Assembly: GCA_002725445.1 (NCBI GenBank)
Contig: PBPD01000134.1
Coordinates: 1-23,446 of the forward strand
Origin: Rickettsiales bacterium
GTDB taxonomy: Bacteria > Pseudomonadota > Alphaproteobacteria > Rickettsiales > UBA3002
Direction: 5' to 3'
Length of the DNA stretch: 23,446 nucleotides
Shown: piece by piece, positions 15,582 through 23,446 of the stretch
How positions within the stretch are numbered: the stretch's first letter is position 1
Layout: the number at the start of each line of letters is the position of its first letter
Program-made: the position numbers and the translations under genes
The notes under the pieces: generated by a model
What the model was told of the DNA's origin: nothing
Database searches by the model: none
Seen by the model: only the letters and a program-made list of their open reading frames with translations

Positions 15582-16202
15582 ATGGAAATCATTCTGTTAG
15601 AACGTATTGGTGGTCTGGGTAATGTAGGCGACGTAGTAAGCGTGAAAAACGGTTACGCCCGCAACTACCTGATTCCTGAAAACCGTGCACTGCGCGCAAC
15701 CAAAGCCAACAAAGACTATTTCGAGGCTCAACGCGACGCATTGGAAAAACAAAACGCAGAACGCAAAGCCGAAGCTGAAAAGCGCGCTAAAACGCTGGAA
15801 GGCATCACCGTGACGGTGGTACGCCAGGCAGCGGATGACGGCAAGCTGTATGGTTCGGTAGCGGTTCGCGACGTGGCAGATGCCCTACAGGCTGACGGTC
15901 ACGATGTAGAGCGTCGTATTATCGACCTTGCCGATGCCATCAAAACCATCGGCCTGCACAAAGCGTCGATCCGCCTGCACCCTGAGGTGGAAGTGGAAAT
16001 TCGCGTTCACGTGGCACGCAATGCCGACAGCCCAATTCCTGAAGAGCTCATCGAAGAGACACAGGAAGAGGAAGTGGAAGTGGTTGCGGCTGGCGAAGCT
16101 GAGATTGAGCCATCGGCAGAAGCAGTGGAAGCTGCAGCTGATGCAGAACCAGCTGGCGAAGACGCAAGCGAAGAAGAAGACAAAGACAGCTCAGCTGCCT
16201 AA
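15582..16202 (+). CDS. rplI: 50S ribosomal protein L9 with long acidic tail
   Basis: The 206-residue product has the L9 N-terminal domain (MEIILLERIGGLGNVGDVVSVKNGYARNYLIP split over residues 1-32), the long connecting helix (about 40-75) and the C-terminal rRNA-binding domain ending near 148. E. coli L9 stops at about 149 residues. Here residues 151-206 form an extra tail rich in Glu, Asp and Ala with a single Lys, probably disordered. AAGGAG lies eight bases before the ATG. The gene ends the ribosomal operon, followed by a strong terminator. Confidence 0.96.
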   Translation: MEIILLERIGGLGNVGDVVSVKNGYARNYLIPENRALRATKANKDYFEAQRDALEKQNAERKAEAEKRAKTLEGITVTVVRQAADDGKLYGSVAVRDVADALQADGHDVERRIIDLADAIKTIGLHKASIRLHPEVEVEIRVHVARNADSPIPEELIEETQEEEVEVVAAGEAEIEPSAEAVEAAADAEPAGEDASEEEDKDSSAA

Positions 16203-16229
16203 GTCCTTCTGCGACTCTGAACATCAAAA

Positions 16230-16258
16230 GGCGTATGCTTACAGCATGCGCCTTTTTT
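16230..16258 (+). terminator. rho-independent terminator of the rpsF-rpsR-rplI operon
   Basis: GGCGTATGC (16230-16238) pairs with GCATGCGCC (16244-16252), with one T-G wobble, around a five-base loop TTACA, followed by six T (16253-16258). Preceding A residues could extend the stem. It lies 27 bases after the rplI stop. Confidence 0.92.
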
Positions 16259-16410
16259 GTTATGTGCACAATTATGCGTATAGAGGTGTGGACAACTTTT
16301 CTGCTGCAAAATTTTTGAGCAAATTCCATGAAACCATTTGCAAGCTTCGCGCTGCTTGCCCATTATAGTCCATCCATAACAAACCTATAACATTAGCGAT
16401 ACCAAGCGGC

Positions 16411-17889
16411 ATGGCAACAGCACTTTCACTGGACGACCAAGACTCCAACACCGAAGATAAACTACATCGTGAAGCACCCTACAATCTGGAGGCGGAACAA
16501 GCATTGCTTGGCGCGGTGCTAACCAACAATGAAGCCCTCAATCATGTGAGTCAGGCATTGCTGCCCGAGCATTTTTATGCCGAAATTCACCAGCGTATTT
16601 ACGGCGCTATTCTTAAATTTTACGATAAAGGCCTCATCGCCAACCCCGTCACGCTCAAACATCACTTCACCGATGAAGACGCCGTGGACGACCATTACCT
16701 TGCGCGGCTGGTAGCCTCGGCTGCCACCGTAATCAACGTATTTGACTACAGTCAGATCATTGCTGATCTGGCCGTACGCCGCATGCTGATCGGCATCGGC
16801 GAAGACGTCGTCAACACCGCCTACAACACCAAGGTGGAAGCCAGCGGTATGGAGCAGGTGGAAGTGGCCGAACAGGCGCTGTTCAATCTGGCAACCGAAG
16901 GCACCAGCGAAGGCGGATTCCAACCTCTGAAATCTGCACTGGCCGAATCGATTATCCGCACCGAAACCGCCTATAAGAATCAGGGCAGTGTAGTAGGCAT
17001 CTCGACCGGTCTGGACGATCTGGACCGCCTGCTGGGTGGCTTGATGGATTCGGATCTGATCATTTTGGCAGGCCGTCCGTCGATGGGTAAAACCGCACTG
17101 GCTACCACCATTGCGTTTAATGCCGCACGCATCCTGCATCGCAAAGCCGAAGAAACACCCGGCGAAAAACCCAAAAGCGTCGGCTTCTTCTCGCTCGAGA
17201 TGTCTGCCGAACAGCTCGCCAACCGTATGCTTGCCAGCGCCTGCGGCATCAACTCCAACAAATTGCAACGTGGTGATTTAAGCAACGAAGAATTCACCGA
17301 ACTGGTACGCCGCAGTAACGAACTATCGGCGATTCCGTATCACATTGACGATACGCCTGCTCTCTCCATTGCCGCGGTGCGCACACGCGCCCGCCGCCTC
17401 AAACGCGTGCACAATGTGGGATTACTGGTAGTCGACTATCTGCAGCTATTGCGCGGCACCTCTGCCTCGTCACAGGCCAACCGTGTGCAGGAGATTTCGG
17501 AAATCACGCAAGGGCTGAAAGCGATTGCGAAAGAGCTGAACATTCCCGTCATCGCCCTGTCGCAGCTTAGCCGTGCAGTAGAGCAACGGGAAGACAAACG
17601 CCCGCAACTCTCTGACTTGCGCGAATCGGGGAGTATCGAGCAGGACGCCGACGTGGTGATGTTTGTGTATCGTGAAGAATATTATCTGGCGCGCACCGAA
17701 CCACGTCCTGACACGCCCGAACATGCCGCGTGGATGGAGCGTATGGAGCAGGCGCATGGTGTGGCCGATGCCATCATCGCCAAGCAACGTCACGGCCCTA
17801 TTGGCACCGTGAACCTGCAATTCCAGGCCTCCCTGACCCGATTTGACAATCTGGCGCAAGAAGACCGCTTGCCTGAACGGCATTTTTAG
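16411..17889 (+). CDS. dnaB: replicative DNA helicase
   Basis: The 492-residue protein has the DnaB N-terminal domain (residues 20-125), a linker helix, and the RecA-like ATPase domain: Walker A GRPSMGKT (221-228), SLEMS with Glu263, Walker B LLVVDYLQLL (338-347), and SRAVEQREDKRPQLSDLRESGSIEQDADVV (388-416 region) containing the arginine finger. Family knowledge: a hexameric helicase unwinding DNA at the replication fork. No intein or insertion is seen. It begins 208 bases after rplI beyond a terminator, so it should have its own promoter (a weak TTGCAA at 16338 and TTATAG-like element at 16363 are visible). Ribosome site is weak. Confidence 0.98.
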   Translation: MATALSLDDQDSNTEDKLHREAPYNLEAEQALLGAVLTNNEALNHVSQALLPEHFYAEIHQRIYGAILKFYDKGLIANPVTLKHHFTDEDAVDDHYLARLVASAATVINVFDYSQIIADLAVRRMLIGIGEDVVNTAYNTKVEASGMEQVEVAEQALFNLATEGTSEGGFQPLKSALAESIIRTETAYKNQGSVVGISTGLDDLDRLLGGLMDSDLIILAGRPSMGKTALATTIAFNAARILHRKAEETPGEKPKSVGFFSLEMSAEQLANRMLASACGINSNKLQRGDLSNEEFTELVRRSNELSAIPYHIDDTPALSIAAVRTRARRLKRVHNVGLLVVDYLQLLRGTSASSQANRVQEISEITQGLKAIAKELNIPVIALSQLSRAVEQREDKRPQLSDLRESGSIEQDADVVMFVYREEYYLARTEPRPDTPEHAAWMERMEQAHGVADAIIAKQRHGPIGTVNLQFQASLTRFDNLAQEDRLPERHF

Positions 17890-17902
17890 GGCAAAAACGC
17901 CC
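17889..17902 (+). repeat. hairpin covering the alr ribosome site
   Basis: GGGC (17889-17892) and GCCC (17899-17902) flank AAAAAC. The AGGG here is the only ribosome-site-like sequence before alr and sits in the left arm, and the right arm abuts the ATG. The dnaB stop codon overlaps the left arm. Confidence 0.55.
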
Positions 17903-17903
17903 C

Positions 17904-19007
17904 ATGAAGCAGCAATTTGACGGCCCGCGTCTACGCGTTTATCTGGATCGCATTGTTGAGAATTATCAACTGCTGGCCACCCATTACACTGGCGATGAAA
18001 CCGCCGCAGTAGTCAAAGCCAATGCCTATGGGCTTGGCGCAGAGCCGGTGGCACGCGCGCTTGCCGATGCAGGCTGCAACACGTTCTTTGTCGCCACACT
18101 CGACGAGGCGATTCAATTGCGTAGCGCATTGCCTAACCGCCGCATTTGTGTGTTTCATGGCCCCGGCCCTGGCGAAGAACTGGCCTATCTGAACCACCGC
18201 ATCACGCCTGTTTTGTGTTCTCCCCCGCAAGTGGAACGCTGGGAGGCTATCGCCCGTGAAAACCGCAATGCACAATCCATTCTGCACATCGACACTGCAA
18301 TGGCGCGTATGGGCCTGACCGAAACCGAATGGCGCGCACTCTTTGATGATGACCTTGAACGTATTGAGCGCTGCCAAATCAGCCTGATAATGAGCCATCT
18401 GGCCTGTGCATCCGACCCTGAGCATACTGTTAATGCCGAACAATTGGCACTCTTTACGCGCATGCGTGAAGAATTCCCGCAATTGCCCGCCAGTCTGGTC
18501 AACTCAGCAGGGGTGTTTCTCGACCCGTCCTACCATTTTCAACTGGCGCGCCCGGGCTGCTCGCTCTATGGCATTCGCCCGCATAATGATGCACCCAATC
18601 CCATGCGCAACGTGATCGAACTGGATGCGCCCATTTTGCAGCTTCGCACGCTGGACAAGACTCAGACGATAGGCTACGGTGCGACGCAAGAATTAGGCGC
18701 TGGTAGACAGTTGGCCACAGTCGCTCTTGGCTATGCCGACGGAATATTACGCTGCCTGACAGGACAATTACAAGGGATAGTGCGCGGCCAAAAAGTGCCG
18801 CTTGTGGGGCGTGTAACAATGGATATGCTGACCTTTGATGTCACCGACATCCCAGAAGGCCAATTACAGGAAGCAGACCGCATCACCATCATCGGTGATG
18901 ATCAGCCCGTAGATACGATTGCCGATATGGCCAACACCATTGGCTACGAAGTGTTCTGTCGTCTGGGGCGTCGCATTGAGCGCGTTTATATGGAGACCGC
19001 CACATGA
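17904..19007 (+). CDS. alr: alanine racemase
   Basis: The 367-residue product has the PLP-binding AVVKANAYGLG with Lys38, HIDTAMARMGL (128-138), the second catalytic base Tyr258 in TIGYGAT, GYADG (276-280), and VGRVTMDM (301-308). Family knowledge: it interconverts L- and D-alanine, giving D-Ala for peptidoglycan, in the cytosol as a dimer. It starts 14 bases after dnaB, and its stop overlaps the ATG of mlaE by four bases. Length is normal. Confidence 0.97.
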   Translation: MKQQFDGPRLRVYLDRIVENYQLLATHYTGDETAAVVKANAYGLGAEPVARALADAGCNTFFVATLDEAIQLRSALPNRRICVFHGPGPGEELAYLNHRITPVLCSPPQVERWEAIARENRNAQSILHIDTAMARMGLTETEWRALFDDDLERIERCQISLIMSHLACASDPEHTVNAEQLALFTRMREEFPQLPASLVNSAGVFLDPSYHFQLARPGCSLYGIRPHNDAPNPMRNVIELDAPILQLRTLDKTQTIGYGATQELGAGRQLATVALGYADGILRCLTGQLQGIVRGQKVPLVGRVTMDMLTFDVTDIPEGQLQEADRITIIGDDQPVDTIADMANTIGYEVFCRLGRRIERVYMETAT

Positions 19008-19777
19008 ACCCATTAGCTACTATTGGCCAGTTTTTTCTGGCTTTTCTGGCCGCTGTAGGCCGTCTGGCCATTTTTACATGGCGCGGCGTATCATCGGCAT
19101 TCAGCCTGCCCTACTACCCCAAGCAGATTGGCCGCATGATGATCGAGATCGGCTATTACTCGCTGCCTGTCATCGGGCTGACCGCGATTTTCACCGGTGC
19201 CGTGCTTGCGCTGCAAAGCTATTCTGGCTTCTCACGCTTTTCTGCGGAAAGCGCCATTGCTACGGTCGTTGTACTCTCGATAACGCGTGAGCTTGGCCCT
19301 GTGTTGGCGGGCCTTATGGTCGCTGGCCGCATTGGCGCCGCCTTTGCCGCTGAAATCGGTACAATGCGCGTGACTGAGCAAATCGACGCGCTGGTAACGC
19401 TATCCACCAATCCATTCAAATTTCTGGTCTTCCCACGCCTGCTGGCGGGTGTCATCATGCTGCCTATTCTGGTGTTGATTGCCGATATTATCGGTGTGTT
19501 TGGGGGTTATCTAGTGAGCATCGAAACCTTAGGCTTCTCGCCCGGGCCCTACATTAACAGTACCTGGCAATATCTGGAAACGAAGGACGTCATCTCCGGG
19601 CTCATTAAAGCAGCTGTATTCGGCTTTATCATCACATTGATGGGCTGTTATCATGGTTTCCATTCGCGCGGCGGCGCGCAAGGAGTGGGCCGTGCCACCA
19701 CCAACGCCGTGGTATCCGCCTCGATCCTGATTCTCTTAAGCAACTATATCATCACCGAGCTATTGTTTGCCCTATGA
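19004..19777 (+). CDS. mlaE: ABC transporter permease, MlaE family
   Basis: The 257-residue integral membrane protein has about five or six membrane segments. Its core motif RELGPVLAGLMVAGRIGAAF followed by AAEIGTMRVTEQIDAL (about residues 95-128) is diagnostic of MlaE-type permeases. Family knowledge: with MlaF and an MCE-domain protein it moves phospholipid between inner and outer membrane. ATG 19004 overlaps the alr stop (ATGA), and the stop overlaps the mlaF start, so all three genes are translationally coupled. Confidence 0.94.
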   Translation: MNPLATIGQFFLAFLAAVGRLAIFTWRGVSSAFSLPYYPKQIGRMMIEIGYYSLPVIGLTAIFTGAVLALQSYSGFSRFSAESAIATVVVLSITRELGPVLAGLMVAGRIGAAFAAEIGTMRVTEQIDALVTLSTNPFKFLVFPRLLAGVIMLPILVLIADIIGVFGGYLVSIETLGFSPGPYINSTWQYLETKDVISGLIKAAVFGFIITLMGCYHGFHSRGGAQGVGRATTNAVVSASILILLSNYIITELLFAL

Positions 19778-20544
19778 CCAGCACCGACTACATCGTAATG
19801 CAAAATGTGCATAAAAGCTTTGGCAGCAAACACGTGCTGAAGGGCTTTGATTTATCGGTAAAACGAGGGGAATCACTGGTGATTATTGGTGGTTCTGGCA
19901 GCGGCAAATCGGTTAGCCTGAAATGTGTGCTCGGACTGGTGGAACCAGACAAAGGCAGCATATTGGTGGATGGGCAGGAAACCACCAACCTGTCAAATCA
20001 GGCGCGCGAGGATTTAATGCACAAATTCGGCATGCTTTTTCAGGGCGGCGCTTTGTTTGACAGTTTGAATGTGTGGCAAAACATTACGTTCGCACTAACG
20101 CAGGGCAAAAACAAGCTCAGCACCAGCGATGCAAAAGACCTTGCCGTTGAAAAGCTGAAATCAGTCGGGTTGAGCCCTGACGTAGCGGAACTTATTCCAT
20201 CGGAATTATCGGGCGGGATGCAAAAACGTGTAGGTCTGGCACGTGCTATTGCTGGCGATCCGGACATTATTTTCTTCGACGAGCCAACCACTGGCCTCGA
20301 CCCGATCATGGCCGATGTGATTAATGATCTCATCATTAAATGTTCAGAGGAATTGGGCGCCACCACCATGACCATCACCCACGATATGCCTAGTGTCCGC
20401 AAAATCTCCGATAAAGTAGCGATGCTCTATCAGGGTAAAATTATCTGGCATGGTGCGATTGATCAGCTGGATGACAGTGGCAACGAATATGTCGACCAGT
20501 TTGTGCATGGGCGTGCACATGGCCCCATTACTAACGGCCAATAA
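19774..20544 (+). CDS. mlaF: ABC transporter ATP-binding protein, MlaF family
   Basis: The 256-residue ATPase shows Walker A GGSGSGKS (39-46), Q-loop Gln90, signature LSGGMQKRVGLARA (145-158), Walker B IIFFDEPTTGLDP with Glu170, and switch His203. The sequence LFQGGALFDSL after the Q-loop is typical of MlaF. It starts on a four-base overlap with mlaE. No MCE-domain gene (mlaD) follows; the next gene is convergent after 20 bases. The substrate-binding partners must be encoded elsewhere. Confidence 0.95.
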   Translation: MTSTDYIVMQNVHKSFGSKHVLKGFDLSVKRGESLVIIGGSGSGKSVSLKCVLGLVEPDKGSILVDGQETTNLSNQAREDLMHKFGMLFQGGALFDSLNVWQNITFALTQGKNKLSTSDAKDLAVEKLKSVGLSPDVAELIPSELSGGMQKRVGLARAIAGDPDIIFFDEPTTGLDPIMADVINDLIIKCSEELGATTMTITHDMPSVRKISDKVAMLYQGKIIWHGAIDQLDDSGNEYVDQFVHGRAHGPITNGQ

Positions 20545-20564
20545 TACGCTATAAAATAGGTTTG

Positions 20565-23147
20565 TTAGCGCGCGGCTTCGCCACCGCGTCCGCTGCCAGA
20601 GCGCGATGTCCAGCCTTGCATTTCACGTGCTGCATCTTCAATTTCGCGCGCTACTTCCCGTTTGGTTTCTTTGTACAGATTGCGCAGCGCATCGTCCGAC
20701 AAATCCACGCCTTGCCTGAACACATCCTGCCCGCTCTCGCGCAGCGTATCACGCATATGCCGCAAGGTAGACTCTGCCAACGTCACGCTGCGCCCTGCTT
20801 TAATATGGTGTTTAGGGTCAACCACATCGGCTTCGCTGTTAGCGGCACCTTTTGGGCCTGTGCGCTCACCATTTGTCCCTACATCGCCCGTCATCATACC
20901 GAATGGCAATGGCGTGCGATCTTCATAGGCATGGCTGTCAGCCGCTTGGTGAATAAATTCACGCGTAAAGGCTGCGCCCCCCACAAACAATGAATAGCCA
21001 CCGCCATGCTCTTGCATAAAACGCGTGACGGCGGATACGACATTATTGGTATCACCGCGTGAGCGGTTTACCCATGTCACACCGTTTGCAATGCTCACCG
21101 GGCCCTGATCGGTGGACACGGTCGCAATCATGTCGAAATGGTTTTCATCGCGCCAGTGCTTGGCATTATGCGAGTCAATCGCGTTATCAAGCTCTTTCTC
21201 TACCCCGCGGTTTTTCACCCGTCCGGTACAGAAATACACTTTGTCGGGATCAAGCAACTTGGTCATCATGCGGGTCGCGATACTCACCTCAAACTGATGC
21301 TCTGGTTCTATTTGTTCCCAGCGCGAGCCCGACGCACCCGCAATCAAAATAGGCGTCTTGCCTTCAAATCGCTCAGGCAGCTCCATCGAACGCACATAAT
21401 TGCGATGCTTGTCATACGCATCCACAAAATCGTCAAATTTCTTATAGCTGTGATCAAACGCGCCTTTTTTGTCTTCAAACACGCGGTCCTGAGTAGCGAT
21501 CAGGTCATTTTCCCACCCCTGCATCTGACCAAGGTCTTGTATGCTAAGGCCACAGGCAATGCCAGCGCGCGCCAACTGGTCTGCACTGGTCTGATAGCCA
21601 CCCGAGCCATCACTACCCAGCACAAACTTCACGCCTTTTTCCAGCCAGCGGGGCATCTTGATATCTTCAATAAAGCGAATGTTGCGCAGCGCGATATTCG
21701 AATCGGGGATGAACTCCATCATCACGCCATTCTTTTTGGCTTTGGCGGTACTTTCATCGGTCAATCGTGCATAGGCCGCGTGCCCCACACGCAAGCGCAC
21801 CTTGAAACGATCCGCAATATCAATAGCCGCACCCACATTACCGATATTCTTATCGTTCTCACCGGCATGCACGCGAATCACAAAATCATCGGTGTAGCGG
21901 CCATATTCGTCCGAATCGACACGGTTATTACGCAATCGCTGCGCCCAGCGCGCGATATTATAAATAGCGGCGGTAAAATCTTCGGTCTTGTTCGACTCAA
22001 ACCCTAAGAAATCCACGCCTACGATATAGGGGCACTGCGCTACGAACTTCATGTTTTCGATATCGCGCGACACTGCATCCGGTGATTTCGAACGCGGAAT
22101 CCCCACCAGCAAACGCAACTTCACACCCGTTTTCGCTTCGGCCTCTTCAATGGCCGGAATCGCTTCTCGCAGCCATTCAGGGCTCAGCATTGCCCCTGTC
22201 GACAGCTCCGCATATTTTATGCCTTCGGCCTTATAATTTTCCGCCACTTGCATGATTTTATCACGCGCAAGCTCAGGGTTTTTCTCCAGCGGGTTACGGA
22301 AACGGTAGAATTTGGTGTCAAAATCGCCCGGGCCAAAAATCTGATCGACCGGAATCGACATGTTACGAATAAAGGTTTTGTAATCCGCAGGCTGTTTCTT
22401 TTTCAGATCGCGAATTTTCACACCCACCAGCTTACTCTTATCCTGCGAAGGATCTTCCGGATCCAGCTCGCAATTCTTGGCCACGCCCGTATAGATCGCT
22501 GGGTCAAAGCGGAAGGATTTGATGGGATAGGTTGCAAGCCCTGATGCATCAATACCCATCTCTTCCAACAGCTCCAGCGGATAGACGGCATCATGCCGCG
22601 CTGACATTTCCACCAGATCAGCGCCCGGAATTTGCGATGATAAATGCGTATGTAAATCGGTTACAGGTTTGCGCATTTCATTAAAATGCGGAGCAAAATC
22701 ACGCGGGTAGGGAATACGCTGTAATTGCTCTTCGGTCATTGCACGGCCCAGCATGCGCGTTTCGCTGACCGTCATGCGCAGATGCTGATTATAAACCACA
22801 GGCTGCAAGCCTTTATTCTGCCAGATATAGCTGTTTACAGGCACGTGGTTGACCGTCAGTTTCAGGCCATGGTCGCGCAATGTGTCGCGCGGCACCACCA
22901 TACTTGCAAAATAGGTGTTACCCTCGCCATCAAAAGTTTCGCGCTGCAACGCCTGCCCTTCTTCGCCAATGCTCAGCGCCAAATGATCTAGCAGGTTCTT
23001 CTTAAAGCGTGGATTAGTGACCTCTGATAAATCCAGATTGGCGTGAATACGTACATTCGTTCCCTCTTCTTTCACCTCATAGGTGATCGGAAAGGTTTTA
23101 TTCACATCCAGATAGTCTGGATCTATCGTCATATCTTCAGCGCTCAT
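20565..23147 (-). CDS. large adenosine-deaminase-like metallohydrolase with extra N- and C-terminal regions
   Basis: The 860-residue protein holds an adenosine/AMP deaminase-like core at about 160-530. All six usual catalytic positions are visible: His166 and His168 in DLHTHLS, His427 and Glu430 in VHAGE, His456 in RVGHA, and Asp513 in GSDGSGG. PDSNIAL (481-487) matches the family's P-x-SN motif. The second Asp of the usual DD pair is Gly514. Residues 1-150 look beta-rich and are unrecognised. Residues 597-735 look Rossmann-like (ILIAGASGSR, YFCTGRVKNRGVE, GGGYSLFVGGAAF), perhaps a nucleotide- or nucleotide-derivative-binding domain. The tail is charged. AGGAAC precedes the ATG. No signal peptide. 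It is convergent with mlaF and divergent from radA. A typical ADA is about 330-350 residues. Deamination is inferred, and the substrate is unknown. Confidence 0.75.
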   Translation of the reverse strand: MSAEDMTIDPDYLDVNKTFPITYEVKEEGTNVRIHANLDLSEVTNPRFKKNLLDHLALSIGEEGQALQRETFDGEGNTYFASMVVPRDTLRDHGLKLTVNHVPVNSYIWQNKGLQPVVYNQHLRMTVSETRMLGRAMTEEQLQRIPYPRDFAPHFNEMRKPVTDLHTHLSSQIPGADLVEMSARHDAVYPLELLEEMGIDASGLATYPIKSFRFDPAIYTGVAKNCELDPEDPSQDKSKLVGVKIRDLKKKQPADYKTFIRNMSIPVDQIFGPGDFDTKFYRFRNPLEKNPELARDKIMQVAENYKAEGIKYAELSTGAMLSPEWLREAIPAIEEAEAKTGVKLRLLVGIPRSKSPDAVSRDIENMKFVAQCPYIVGVDFLGFESNKTEDFTAAIYNIARWAQRLRNNRVDSDEYGRYTDDFVIRVHAGENDKNIGNVGAAIDIADRFKVRLRVGHAAYARLTDESTAKAKKNGVMMEFIPDSNIALRNIRFIEDIKMPRWLEKGVKFVLGSDGSGGYQTSADQLARAGIACGLSIQDLGQMQGWENDLIATQDRVFEDKKGAFDHSYKKFDDFVDAYDKHRNYVRSMELPERFEGKTPILIAGASGSRWEQIEPEHQFEVSIATRMMTKLLDPDKVYFCTGRVKNRGVEKELDNAIDSHNAKHWRDENHFDMIATVSTDQGPVSIANGVTWVNRSRGDTNNVVSAVTRFMQEHGGGYSLFVGGAAFTREFIHQAADSHAYEDRTPLPFGMMTGDVGTNGERTGPKGAANSEADVVDPKHHIKAGRSVTLAESTLRHMRDTLRESGQDVFRQGVDLSDDALRNLYKETKREVAREIEDAAREMQGWTSRSGSGRGGEAAR

Positions 23148-23196
23148 ATTGTTCCTGTAATGATAGCATCATATGCCCCAGTATGCCTGAAAAAAC

Positions 23197-23225
23197 TTAA
23201 CAAAGCATTGCGGGTCACTTATGCT
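23197..23225 (+). promoter_or_regulatory. candidate radA promoter
   Basis: TTAACA (23197-23202) and TATGCT (23220-23225) are separated by 17 bases, giving a start site about 60 bases before radA. A second pairing further downstream (TTGCGG with TATAGA) is also possible. By-eye reading only. Confidence 0.35.
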
Positions 23226-23292
23226 CTGCGATATAGAGTTATTTCTCACACGGAGTCAATCGTGCTTAGCGCAATTTCACAGAGCTGTCACA

Positions 23293-23446
23293 ATGGCTAA
23301 ATCATCCTCGCGTTATGTCTGCAATGCCTGTGGCAGTGTACATGCCAAATGGGCTGGTCAATGCGATGGTTGCGGGGCATGGGATACGCTGAACGAAGAA
23401 CATGTGGAATCCACGCCCAAAGGCTTGAAGGCTGGCAAAGGCAAAG
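23293..23446 (+). CDS. radA: DNA repair protein RadA (3'-truncated)
   Basis: The frame is open from ATG 23293 to the window end, giving 51 residues. The N-terminus carries the RadA C4 zinc finger: CNACGSVHAKWAGQCDGCGAWDTL, split as CxxC (10-13) and CxxC (24-27). The ATPase and Lon-like domains lie beyond the window. Family knowledge: RadA is a RecA-like helicase that processes recombination intermediates. Its position next to alr fits alphaproteobacterial gene order, apart from the intervening mlaEF and deaminase-like genes. The ribosome site is weak. Confidence 0.9.
   Translation, partial: MAKSSSRYVCNACGSVHAKWAGQCDGCGAWDTLNEEHVESTPKGLKAGKGK

Noticed and set aside
16287..16295. DnaA-box-like TGTGGACAA upstream of dnaB
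   Set aside because: One mismatch from the consensus, a single copy, no cluster and no AT-rich unwinding element. Chance is likely, and this is not an origin.
16519..17268. Minus-strand frame of 249 residues in dnaB
   Set aside because: Antisense to the highly conserved dnaB; His/Phe/Gln-rich, unlike a real protein.
21138..22007. Long plus-strand reading frame (289 residues)
   Set aside because: It lies wholly antisense to the deaminase-like gene, whose motifs are clear. Its translation shows no recognisable domain.
20565..23147. A complete RADAR-type defence system
   Set aside because: The deaminase-like gene is large like RdrB, but no RdrA-type ATPase or other defence gene lies beside it; neighbours are mlaF and radA. 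Only the single protein is reported.

Overview
This window looks like the chromosomal core of an alphaproteobacterium with balanced base composition. I infer this from the gene orders fabD-fabG-acpP-fabF-mltG and rpsF-rpsR-rplI-dnaB-alr-radA, the short overlapping operons and the protein flavour. I cannot name the order or genus. I see no rRNA, tRNA, CRISPR array, insertion sequence or prophage, and no gene-free stretch longer than 300 bases.

Layout. At the left edge is the 3' part of a type 2 ferredoxin-NADP reductase (+). It converges on a SpoT-like HD-domain protein (-), which is divergent from folD (+). A TauE/SafE permease follows folD, and its 3' end overlaps the end of a convergent LysR regulator. 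Between lysR and an OmpA-type lipoprotein-like gene lies a compact unit: a sigma70-like promoter, a 39-codon gene whose peptide ends in CGGC, and a bidirectional terminator. After msrB (+) comes a long minus-strand series, read right to left: pseudopilin-like gene, fabD, fabG, a 730-residue membrane/spermidine-synthase-like fusion, acpP, fabF, mltG, a GNAT acetyltransferase and a PNPOx-like flavoprotein. From about 14.9 kb the plus strand carries rpsF-rpsR-rplI with a probable S6:S18 autoregulatory hairpin in the leader and a strong terminator. Then come dnaB, alr, mlaE and mlaF, and finally the beginning of radA at the right edge. A large minus-strand gene for an 860-residue adenosine-deaminase-like metallohydrolase separates mlaF from radA.

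How the genes work together. FabD, AcpP, FabG and FabF form the loading and elongation core of type II fatty-acid synthesis. MltG and Alr serve peptidoglycan building. MlaE/MlaF move phospholipid between membranes, and the OmpA protein anchors envelope to wall. Most of the window is therefore envelope supply next to ribosome and replication genes. FolD supplies one-carbon folates, and MsrB and the flavoproteins serve redox balance.

Points that stand out are the 860-residue deaminase-like protein with two undefined flanking regions, the membrane/spermidine-synthase-like fusion lodged inside the fab cluster, the small Cys/Gly-tailed gene, an HD protein with an altered active site, and several palindromes at acpP, mltG and alr. 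All family assignments come from motif reading; no database search was run.
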